5,101 bases of DNA, taken from the NCBI GenBank assembly GCA_964653285.1, contig CAZZEX010000183.1, positions 1-5,101 of the forward strand. Direction: 5' to 3'. The notes beneath the pieces were generated by a model that worked only from the letters and a program-made list of their open reading frames with translations, ran no database searches and was not told where the DNA came from. Below are positions 1-5,101 of the stretch, piece after piece (position 1 is the first letter of the stretch; every line of letters starts with the position of its first letter). This DNA comes from CAZZEX01 sp964653285 (GTDB lineage Bacteria; Chloroflexota; Anaerolineae; B4-G1). A program made the translations under genes and the position numbers.

Positions 1-193
1 CAGCCGGCCCACTAAACGGGCTCAACACGCCCACCTTGAGTACCTTGGTCGCCTCGACAGGCTCAGGGGCTTCCGTCGGTTCAGCGATCGGCGGCTCAGT
101 GGCTTTCGGCGTGGCGGGTGCACAGCCAGCAATGGCGGCAACAAGCGCCGTAACAACCAGCAGAACCAGTACACTACGGCTTACCTTGTTCAT
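1..193 (-). CDS. LivK-type ABC transporter solute-binding lipoprotein, N-terminal part (cut by left edge)
   Basis: This is the first 64 codons of a secreted lipoprotein that continues beyond the left edge. Residues 1-23 form a signal peptide: Lys3 and Arg6, then a hydrophobic core of Leu, Val and Ala. It ends in the lipobox I21-A22-G23-C24, so Cys24 should be lipidated and anchor the protein outside the membrane. Residues 25-50 are a Pro/Glu/Ala/Thr-rich linker. The mature fold begins at about residue 51 with VLKVGVLSPFSGPA, which resembles the first beta strand of type-I (LivK, Peripla_BP_6) binding proteins and not the BtuF start. The ATG is preceded by a good Shine-Dalgarno sequence. Upstream lie a terminator and a cobalamin riboswitch on the same strand, so expression should depend on B12 status. 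Lipoprotein identity is firm; the LivK assignment rests on about 14 residues, and the ligand cannot be read. Confidence 0.8.
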   Translation of the reverse strand, partial: MNKVSRSVLVLLVVTALVAAIAGCAPATPKATEPPIAEPTEAPEPVEATKVLKVGVLSPFSGPA

Positions 194-200
194 TTTAATT

Positions 201-206
201 CTCCTT
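201..206 (-). promoter_or_regulatory. Ribosome binding site of the solute-binding lipoprotein
   Basis: The minus strand reads AAGGAG here, seven bases before the ATG at 193-191. This fixes the start of a gene whose body lies mostly outside the window. It is 98 bases beyond the end of the upstream terminator U-tract, so it is not part of the terminator hairpin. Control by the riboswitch is therefore likely transcriptional and not by direct masking of this site. Confidence 0.75.
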
Positions 207-303
207 CTCTCCTGTTATAGGTTTACACGCGACATGTGAGACTTCTCAATCGAAAACAGTTGTGACGCAGTAACCACCTCCCTTCAAACAGTCTGTGCAT
301 TAG

Positions 304-340
304 AAAAAAAGGGAGCAGTCGCACGACGCGATCTGCTCCC
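304..340 (-). terminator. Intrinsic terminator, expression platform of the cobalamin riboswitch
   Basis: On the minus strand GGGAGCAG (340-333) pairs perfectly with CTGCTCCC (318-311). The stem continues inward with UCGC/GCGA after one bulged base, closing a five-base loop, and is followed at once by seven U residues (310-304). This is a canonical Rho-independent terminator. It lies 26 bases after the end of the riboswitch aptamer and about 110 bases before the lipoprotein start codon. That is the arrangement expected for ligand-dependent premature termination: B12 bound would favour termination, B12 absent would allow read-through. I did not resolve the competing antiterminator pairing. Confidence 0.88.
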
Positions 341-366
341 CCCTCCTCGGAAGGTATCAGATTAGG

Positions 367-541
367 GCAAAGGCAGGTAACCTGACTCTCCTGGCTTATG
401 GAGGATGGCCCTGTTTTTCTTCCGTCTTCCCATTCCAGGCCATCGGCTATTCGCTATCGGCCAGGATCACAGTTGCGGGACAGCGCCGGACTCGCACCGG
501 ACTTTCCCTTGTTCAGCCCCACAGATGGGGGACACCTTTGC
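367..541 (-). promoter_or_regulatory. Cobalamin (B12) riboswitch aptamer
   Basis: The minus strand carries the conserved blocks of the cobalamin riboswitch family (Rfam RF00174) in the right order. Closing stem P1 is GCAAAGG (541-535) with CCTTTGC (373-367). A CCCC/GGGG hairpin follows (530-517), then GGGAAAGTCCGG at 508-497. Next is the core GCTGTCCCGCAACTGTGAT (484-466), and near the 3' end the B12 box AGTCAGGTTACCTGCC (387-372). A variable peripheral domain occupies about 465-390. The length of 175 bases is normal for the class. It starts 72 bases after the GntR stop codon and is followed by an intrinsic terminator, so it should control the lipoprotein gene downstream. The aptamer call is strong; adenosyl- versus methyl- or hydroxocobalamin preference cannot be judged by eye. 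Confidence 0.93.
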
Positions 542-613
542 TATTTGCTCGTCGTCCTTGTTTAGGTACACAGAGGGGCCGGCTCCGGCGGTTGCCGGGC
601 ACTGCCCCGACAT

Positions 614-1240
614 TTACAACACTGCTCTAATCCTCTGCTGAAATTGAAGAATATGCTGCTGGACGAGCGCTTCCGCTCGCGCTTCATCTCCTGCTTTCAG
701 CGCCTCAACGACTCCCCGATGCTGCCCTATCGAGTCTTGCACGTCACCGAGGCGATCCAGAACGAGATACCAGAGGCGCAGACCCAAATCGTAAAGGTGA
801 TTCAATGTCTCGGCCAGGAATTCATTGCCCGCAGCCTGGTACAGCAACTGTTGGAAGCGTCTATCAATGACCATCAAAGCCTTAGAGTCTCCGTCCTGCA
901 CCTGCTCCAGGTCCTGGAGCAGCGCTTCCATCTGGGCGATTTGGTCTTTGGTGATCCGCTGAGCGGCCAGACGGGCGCAGAAACCCACCAGTACCATACG
1001 CACTTCGAAAATCTTTTGCAGGTCGGTGATGCTGATCTCGGCTACGAACATCCCCCGCCGGGGGACGATATTCACCAGGCCCTCGACAGCCAGCCGTTGC
1101 AAGGCCTCGCGGATCGGCGTGCGTCCCAACCCGAGATCTTCCATCAGAACCTGCTCGTCAATCACCGAAGAGGGCGCAAGTTCCAGAGTGATGATTTTCT
1201 CTTTGATGAGGTGGTAGGCTTTCTCACTGGCCAGTCCCAC
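614..1240 (-). CDS. GntR-family transcriptional regulator, FadR/FCD subfamily
   Basis: A 208-residue DNA-binding regulator. Residues 1-68 are the GntR winged helix, with the signature GRTPIREALQRLAVEGLV (39-56) and the wing RRGMFVAEI (61-69). Residues 72-205 are the all-helical FCD effector domain, ending near H174 and H196 in the usual LKAGD(E)ARAEALVQQH context. The usual DxxxH metal motif reads D126-R-R-F-Q130, so one expected histidine ligand is glutamine. I chose GTG at 1240 because AAGGAG stands five bases before it. An upstream in-frame TTG at 1264 (216 residues) has no ribosome binding site. The gene has its own strong promoter and lies downstream of the catabolic genes. It probably represses or autoregulates this cluster in response to the transported amino acid or a metabolite. 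GntR repression is known for rhizobial hydroxyproline genes (HypR); the ligand here is inferred. Confidence 0.93.
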   Translation of the reverse strand: MGLASEKAYHLIKEKIITLELAPSSVIDEQVLMEDLGLGRTPIREALQRLAVEGLVNIVPRRGMFVAEISITDLQKIFEVRMVLVGFCARLAAQRITKDQIAQMEALLQDLEQVQDGDSKALMVIDRRFQQLLYQAAGNEFLAETLNHLYDLGLRLWYLVLDRLGDVQDSIGQHRGVVEALKAGDEARAEALVQQHILQFQQRIRAVL

Positions 1241-1245
1241 AGGAA

Positions 1246-1251
1246 CTCCTT
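1246..1251 (-). promoter_or_regulatory. Ribosome binding site deciding the GntR start
   Basis: The minus strand reads AAGGAG at 1251-1246, five bases before GTG at 1240-1238. The alternative TTG at 1264 is preceded by C- and T-rich sequence with no purine-rich site, so the GTG start is preferred. The residues after the GTG (MGLASEKAYHLIKEKI) also give a typical short GntR N-terminus. Confidence 0.65.
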
Positions 1252-1316
1252 GCCTGTTGTCCAAAAAACTCGGGGGAATTCGCAGGTATCTTGCGATATA
1301 TCCCTAATACATTTAT

Positions 1317-1345
1317 AGTATACCATGTTTTGCCTGGCTTGTCAA
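1317..1345 (-). promoter_or_regulatory. Strong sigma-70-type promoter of the GntR regulator gene
   Basis: On the minus strand a perfect -35 box TTGACA (1345-1340) is followed by exactly 17 bases and a -10 box TATACT (1322-1317). TG at 1325-1324 gives an extended -10. Transcription should start near 1310, leaving about a 70-base leader before the GTG. The hexamer GTATAC overlaps the -10 (1323-1318), and an ATAC-N7-GTAT inverted repeat spans 1307-1321, so the regulator could bind here and silence itself. The promoter is very convincing; the operator is only a suggestion. Confidence 0.82.
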
Positions 1346-1395
1346 CCCCCCGGACAGTAATCGCACAGCAAAGGCAAACAGACCGCCAGGCGAAG

Positions 1396-1411
1396 CAACG
1401 GTGACCCGTTG
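1396..1411 (-). repeat. Perfect inverted repeat between the FAD enzyme gene and the GntR promoter
   Basis: CAACGG and CCGTTG form a perfect six-base-pair stem with a four-base loop, 66 bases after the stop codon of the flavoenzyme gene and 51 bases upstream of the GntR -35 box. No U-tract follows on the minus strand, so it is not a canonical intrinsic terminator. It may be a weak 3' end-stabilising hairpin for the catabolic transcript or an operator. The rest of 1346-1477 shows no gene. Confidence 0.4.
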
Positions 1412-1477
1412 ATGGGCGGGGTATGCAGGGTGATACAGCCTTCTGGAGGGTATAAGGAGGAGTTCGCCGTTCGCGTT

Positions 1478-2635
1478 CTACACGACGTTGTACTCGACGA
1501 TCTCCCTCCCCTCCCGGAAGCGGTCAATGTGCAACGGCGTGATGTCCAGCGTGTGGGCCGCCCCGTCCAGGATCTCCTCCGCCAGCAGCAGGCCACAGGC
1601 GGGGCCATGCTGGAAACCGTGGCCACTGAAGCCGCCGATGCAATAGAACCTCTCCACCTCAGGGATGCAGCCCAGGATGGGATGCGCGTCCGGCGAGTTC
1701 TCGTAGAGCCCGGCCCAGCGACTGGCCAGCCCCGCTCTCTCCAGGATGGGCAAGCGCTGCATGGCCGCCTCCAGGTGCACCAACTCCCACTCCTCGTCCA
1801 CCGACTGACCGAAGCCCACTGGCTCGTCGTGGTTCGACATGCCTGTCAGGATACCCCGGCCCTCATGGTGGAAATACAGAGACGGGGCAAAGTCAATGGT
1901 AAAGGGGAAGTCGGGCGGTACCTCTGATATGGGGCCGGTGACGACGATCTGACGACGCACCGGCACGATGGGGATGTCCACGCCAGCCATCTTGCCGACC
2001 ACCCCCGCCCACGGGCCGGCCGCGTTGACGACGACCGGCGTCGCCACTTCCCCCTGGTCGGTGACGACGCCTTGCACTCTGCCCCCCTCAACGCGAATGT
2101 CGGCTACCTCGACGTCGTTCAACAGTTTCGCCCCCAGCCGCCGCGCCCCGGAGACGTACCCCTGGACAACGCTGTTGGGATCCGCCAGGCCATCGCCGGC
2201 ATGGAAGGTCCCGCCCAGGACACCCTCCAGGTTGATCAGCGGCACCATCTCCGCGATCTGCGCCGGCCCCAGCCACTCCGTCCCCACGCCTAACCGATGC
2301 TGCATCTCCACCTGCTGGCGGAAGGCGGTCACGTCTTCTTCGGTGGTCAGCAGGAAGAGGTAACCGCAGTAACGCAGGTCAATCGGCTGCTCCAACTCCT
2401 CCTCAAACCGGCCCAGCATCGGCAGGCTGAGAAGGGAGAGACGGACGTTGATCTCGGTGCCGAACTGGTAGCGGATGCCGCCAGCGCATTTACCCGTGGC
2501 CTGCATGCCAAAGAAGGACTCCCGCTCCAGCAGCAACACGTTCCGACAGCCCTTGAGGGCCAGGTGGTAGGCGGTGCTGGTACCCATCACGCCCCCACCG
2601 ATGATGACGACGTCTGCCGTTTTGGGCAGGTCCAT
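1478..2635 (-). CDS. FAD-dependent amino-acid dehydrogenase/oxidase, DAO family (probable D-hydroxyproline/D-proline dehydrogenase)
   Basis: A 385-residue cytoplasmic flavoprotein of the DAO fold. The N-terminal dinucleotide site is VVIIGGGVMGTSTAYHLA (9-26) with the FAD-ribose acidic residue E37. A second FAD segment is VVVNAAGPWA (201-210), and the C-terminal flavin motif is GGFSGHGFQHGP (334-345). Length and motifs match single-subunit sarcosine oxidase/HypO-like enzymes that oxidise D- or N-substituted amino acids to imines. It follows a proline racemase-family gene by nine bases, and that gene's stop overlaps this gene's Shine-Dalgarno region (GAGG at 2645-2642), indicating translational coupling. 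The likely substrate is therefore the epimerase product, cis-4-hydroxy-D-proline, giving a pyrroline-carboxylate. There is no cysteine in the GLYENSPDAHP segment (309-319), where monomeric sarcosine oxidase attaches FAD, so the flavin is probably non-covalent. Oxidation of glycine, sarcosine or D-proline remains possible. Family is certain, substrate inferred. Confidence 0.93.
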   Translation of the reverse strand: MDLPKTADVVIIGGGVMGTSTAYHLALKGCRNVLLLERESFFGMQATGKCAGGIRYQFGTEINVRLSLLSLPMLGRFEEELEQPIDLRYCGYLFLLTTEEDVTAFRQQVEMQHRLGVGTEWLGPAQIAEMVPLINLEGVLGGTFHAGDGLADPNSVVQGYVSGARRLGAKLLNDVEVADIRVEGGRVQGVVTDQGEVATPVVVNAAGPWAGVVGKMAGVDIPIVPVRRQIVVTGPISEVPPDFPFTIDFAPSLYFHHEGRGILTGMSNHDEPVGFGQSVDEEWELVHLEAAMQRLPILERAGLASRWAGLYENSPDAHPILGCIPEVERFYCIGGFSGHGFQHGPACGLLLAEEILDGAAHTLDITPLHIDRFREGREIVEYNVV

Positions 2636-2644
2636 CTTACACCT

Positions 2645-3661
2645 CTACACTGCGTTGAAACTAAAACCCATCGCGAGAGGATCTCTTGGGTCGATCACAA
2701 ACTGCTGGATGCCGGTGATGTAGGCGGTGCTGCTCACACGAGGTACCACGGCCTTAAAGTCCCCTACCATCACTTCGCGCAATAACTGGCCGTAGAACAG
2801 CGTGCTGATGATGCTTTCATGCACGAAAGGCTCCCCGATCTTTAACTCACCCTGGGCGTACAACGCCGCCATGCGGGCACAAGTGCCCGTTCCACACGGC
2901 GAGCGGTCTACGGATCCGTCTCCGAAAATTATTACGTTGCGGGCATGGGCTTCAGGGTGCGACGCCGGAGCGGTGATCTCGGTCAGTTCTACCCGGTTAA
3001 TGTGCTTTTCAACAGGATGCTGTACCTTCACCTGTTCGTTTACCGCCTCCCGGATACGTAAGCCCAGGTCCACCAACCGCTGAGCATTGGGTGGCTCCAC
3101 CGTTACGTCCAATTGATCGGCGGACACCAGGGCGAAGAAGTTGCCACCGAAAGCGATATCAACGGTGATCTGCCCCACCCCCGCCACTTCCACCGGCACG
3201 TCGCCGCGATACAGGAAAGCGGGCACGTTCTCGATCCACGCCTCGCGTGCCCTCCCATCCTCGACGATAACGTGGGCATGTACCAGGCCGGCCGGCGTGT
3301 CGAAGACGATCACGGTTTCGGGTTCCTTCACCAGGGCCTGTCCCATCTCCACCAGCAGAATGGCCGTGCCAATGGTGCCATGGCCGCACATGGTCAGGTA
3401 GCCACCGCCGTCCATAAATATCAAGCCCCGGTCCGCCTCGGGATGGCAAGGGGCAGTGAGTATAGCCCCGAACATATCTTGATGTCCCCGCGGCTCGTGC
3501 ATCAGCGCGCGCCGCAGGTGATCCATGTGATCGCGGACATAGGCCGACTTCTCGGCCATGGTTTGGCCCCGGATCGGTGGCAGACCACTCAAGATAACCC
3601 GGGTGGGTTCACCCGCCGTGTGTGAGTCAACCGCCGAGATGATATGGCTGAATTGTGTCAT
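2645..3661 (-). CDS. Proline racemase-family enzyme, probable 4-hydroxyproline 2-epimerase
   Basis: A 338-residue cofactor-independent epimerase. It inverts the alpha-carbon by a two-base mechanism using two cysteines. Both are present: C92 in MCGHGTIG (91-98) and C256 in DRSPCGTGT (252-260). Other family marks are DSHTAGEPTRV (12-22), FGGNFFALV (171-179) and the substrate-side residues H94 and D252. The second cysteine argues against trans-3-hydroxyproline dehydratase, where threonine usually stands there. The start ATG has AAGGAG nine bases upstream. It lies 69 bases after the LivM-type permease and nine bases before the FAD enzyme. Such epimerase-plus-flavoenzyme pairs carry out trans-4-hydroxy-L-proline to cis-4-hydroxy-D-proline and on to a pyrroline. 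Plain proline racemase cannot be excluded by motif reading; the neighbour favours hydroxyproline. Confidence 0.94.
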   Translation of the reverse strand: MTQFSHIISAVDSHTAGEPTRVILSGLPPIRGQTMAEKSAYVRDHMDHLRRALMHEPRGHQDMFGAILTAPCHPEADRGLIFMDGGGYLTMCGHGTIGTAILLVEMGQALVKEPETVIVFDTPAGLVHAHVIVEDGRAREAWIENVPAFLYRGDVPVEVAGVGQITVDIAFGGNFFALVSADQLDVTVEPPNAQRLVDLGLRIREAVNEQVKVQHPVEKHINRVELTEITAPASHPEAHARNVIIFGDGSVDRSPCGTGTCARMAALYAQGELKIGEPFVHESIISTLFYGQLLREVMVGDFKAVVPRVSSTAYITGIQQFVIDPRDPLAMGFSFNAV

Positions 3662-3730
3662 TTCAGGACTCTCCTTTCCGCGTAATAAGGGAATGTAAGA
3701 GAGCAGTGGGACATAGTCCCGCTACCCCTT

Positions 3731-4765
3731 CTATCCTTCTATACCGGTCTCAGTTTTTCTCGCCGTCCCTTTTTCCCCGTGTCCCTTGATCCGCTTCCCT
3801 ATCCCCTGGATGATCCCAGAGAGGCCTCGTGGATAAACCATCATCACCAGTATCAAAAGGAAACCATAGATGATCAGGCGTACCGCCATCAGTGGTTTGA
3901 GGTACTCGAAAGTGGGGGTCACCAGGAATGAGGCTATCAGCCCGCCCCAGAGAGTGCCTCTCCCGCCAATATAGGCTAGAGCCAGCACTTCCACAGTATG
4001 TTTGAAATGCATCATATCGGGGGTCAGTATGCCGATAAAATGGGCGTAGAAACTACCGAGTAAGCCTGCAACAGCACAGGCAATCGTCCAATTGATCACC
4101 TTATATCTAGTGGGGTTGACTCCAGAGGTTCTGGCAGCCAGGAGATTCTGGCCGATGGCTCTAAAGGCGAGTCCCACATTGGAATTGACAATCATTGTCA
4201 GGACTACGTAGATTCCAACAGACATCAGCAGCAAGATGTAAAAGTAAGGGGCCGTGTGGAGCGTACTCCCCAGAGGGGGAACAACCAAACCCAAGGCTCC
4301 CCTCGTCAAATCCACATTGACGGTCGCCAGCCCCATCAGGGCGATCTGCACAAACCAGGCCATACACGCCGCATAGATTCCTCTTAGACGCAGGGTCAAG
4401 AGGCCGGTGAGAAAACCCAGCACCCCTGCAGCAATAGTCCCCCCGATGAAGCCAAGCCATGGGCTAACCCCCAACTCAATCACCAAAAGGGCCGAGGTAT
4501 AGGCACCGAGACCCACGAAGCCGGCAAAGCCGAAATTAATAACGTTGATGAAACCTGTAGTGAAGTTGAAAGCCATCGCCTGCGCGCCAAAGAGCAGGCT
4601 GATCACCAATAGACGGAGGATATATTCGTCCTTGACGAATAGCGGCAGTATAGCCAACATCACGAAGAAGGCTAGAATGGGTATAGAAAGGCCTACGGAT
4701 CTTAACCGGGCCAAAAGGCGGGTCCCCAGGCCAATGGCCGACGTATTCTCGTGTGTCTTGTGCAT
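3731..4765 (-). CDS. Branched-chain amino acid-type ABC transporter permease, LivM family
   Basis: A 344-residue inner-membrane permease of the HAAT (LivHMGF) class. Hydrophobic segments lie at about 28-44, 50-67, 78-98, 102-125, 130-148, 173-194, 226-247, 258-287 and 294-311. The family block GFINVINFGFAGFVGLGAYT spans 71-90 and LRLRGIY 125-131. The cytoplasmic ATPase-contact loop GLAFRAIGQNLLAARTSGVN spans 198-217. YIGGRGTLWG is at 265-274 and the closing YPRGL at 311-315. The commonly seen TGG in the mid-protein loop reads TRG (154-156). A hydrophilic, charged tail of about 28 residues follows the last membrane segment. It begins four bases after the LivH-type gene, so the two are surely co-expressed and should form the heterodimeric channel. 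With the epimerase and flavoenzyme downstream, the cargo is probably a proline-like amino acid. The ATPase genes are not in the window. Confidence 0.95.
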   Translation of the reverse strand: MHKTHENTSAIGLGTRLLARLRSVGLSIPILAFFVMLAILPLFVKDEYILRLLVISLLFGAQAMAFNFTTGFINVINFGFAGFVGLGAYTSALLVIELGVSPWLGFIGGTIAAGVLGFLTGLLTLRLRGIYAACMAWFVQIALMGLATVNVDLTRGALGLVVPPLGSTLHTAPYFYILLLMSVGIYVVLTMIVNSNVGLAFRAIGQNLLAARTSGVNPTRYKVINWTIACAVAGLLGSFYAHFIGILTPDMMHFKHTVEVLALAYIGGRGTLWGGLIASFLVTPTFEYLKPLMAVRLIIYGFLLILVMMVYPRGLSGIIQGIGKRIKGHGEKGTARKTETGIEG

Positions 4766-4769
4766 ATCT

Positions 4770-5101
4770 CTACCTCTCCAGTACGCCCTTCACTTCGGAT
4801 CCAAAGAGCCCAGAGGGCTTTACAAGCAATATGAGGATAAGTATAACTACACTTACTACATCCTGCCAACCTGCCCCAAGCGCGTAATAAGAGATGGATT
4901 CCAGCATCCCCACTATGAAACCGCCTATGATGGCCCCCCGAACGTTGCCCAAGCCGGCCAATATCACAACATACCACGACTTGGCAAGGGGCACGCCTCC
5001 CATGGTCGGATAGGCCGGGATGAGAGACAGCAAGCCCGCCCCAGCAATCCCCGCCAGCATGCTGCTCAGCCCAAAGCTCAGAGTGTATATATTGTTCAAC
5101 T
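4770..5101 (-). CDS. Branched-chain amino acid-type ABC transporter permease, LivH family, C-terminal part (cut by right edge)
   Basis: The last 109 or so residues of a LivH-type permease whose 5' part lies beyond the right edge. The apparent start at 5099 is an internal TTG codon, not a real initiation site, because family similarity begins immediately with NNIYTLSFGLSSMLAGIAGA. Also visible are a loop containing PTMGG, then the membrane segment YVVILAGLGNVRGAIIGGFIVGM split around the conserved GLGNVRGA. The usual last helix VVSVVILILILLVKPSGLFG follows, ending in the hydrophilic tail GVLER. LivH proteins are normally about 290 residues, so roughly 60 percent is missing. The protein should pair with the LivM-type permease starting four bases downstream, whose Shine-Dalgarno region overlaps this gene's 3' end. 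Substrate is not readable from the fragment. Confidence 0.93.
   Translation of the reverse strand, partial: LNNIYTLSFGLSSMLAGIAGAGLLSLIPAYPTMGGVPLAKSWYVVILAGLGNVRGAIIGGFIVGMLESISYYALGAGWQDVVSVVILILILLVKPSGLFGSEVKGVLER

Noticed and set aside
222..249. Possible promoter on the minus strand for the lipoprotein: TTGAGA (249-244), 16 bases, TGTAAA (227-222), with the palindrome TGAGACTTCTCA overlapping the -35
   Set aside because: The -10 is poor and the spacing short. A promoter here would bypass the riboswitch terminator upstream. It is kept only as a weak alternative.
222..300. Short open frame of 25 codons (ATG at 300-298) between the terminator and the lipoprotein gene
   Set aside because: The ATG follows the terminator U-tract directly and has no ribosome binding site. 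The peptide has no recognisable feature.
405..641. Plus-strand open frame of 78 codons over the riboswitch
   Set aside because: It runs antisense through the conserved aptamer blocks, has no family resemblance and no ribosome binding site, and is explained by the structured RNA on the other strand.
644..1318. Plus-strand open frame of 224 codons opposite the GntR gene
   Set aside because: It is a mirror frame of a strongly recognised GntR/FCD coding sequence. Its translation resembles no family.
2297..3625. Long plus-strand open frames opposite the flavoenzyme and epimerase genes
   Set aside because: They are antisense shadows of well-recognised genes in G+C-rich sequence, with no domain motifs of their own.
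3708..3720. GGGAC-ATA-GTCCC inverted repeat between the LivM-type gene and the epimerase gene
   Set aside because: The stem is only five base pairs with a three-base loop and no U-tract. It is likely chance, though a minor processing or attenuation site is possible.
1..5101. CRISPR arrays, tRNA or rRNA genes, insertion sequences and phage genes
   Set aside because: I saw no regularly spaced repeats, tRNA-like cloverleaf, rRNA blocks, transposase motifs or terminal inverted repeats on either strand.

Overview
The window is a bacterial catabolic and transport locus in which every convincing gene lies on the minus strand, so it is transcribed from the right edge towards the left. The signal-peptide lipoprotein with a Pro/Glu/Ala/Thr-rich linker after its cysteine, the LivH/LivM-type permeases and the rather high G+C suggest a free-living Gram-positive-like or Chloroflexota (Anaerolineae-like) organism. 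That taxonomic guess is tentative, because no marker gene is present.

In transcription order: the C-terminal end of a LivH-type permease (cut by the right edge), a complete LivM-type permease, a proline racemase-family enzyme with both catalytic cysteines (probably 4-hydroxyproline 2-epimerase), a single-chain FAD-dependent amino-acid dehydrogenase/oxidase of the DAO family, and then an FCD-type GntR regulator. The regulator has its own strong sigma-70-type promoter (TTGACA, 17 bases, TATACT with an extended -10 TG). After it come a class-I cobalamin riboswitch, a textbook intrinsic terminator, and the start of a lipoprotein that looks like a LivK-type solute-binding protein, cut by the left edge.

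The first four genes are tightly packed (gaps of 4, 69 and 9 bases). They fit uptake of a proline-like amino acid, inversion of its alpha-carbon by the epimerase, and oxidation of the resulting D-imino acid by the flavoenzyme. This is the first half of trans-4-hydroxy-L-proline catabolism. The transporter ATPases and the later enzymes of that route are not in the window.

The most unusual element is the B12 riboswitch/terminator pair directly in front of a LivK-like binding protein. B12-responsive control is normally expected on cobalamin synthesis, cobalt or B12 uptake, or B12-independent isoenzymes. The binding protein is therefore either an unrecognised corrinoid-related transport component or the start of a separate B12-controlled operon to the left.
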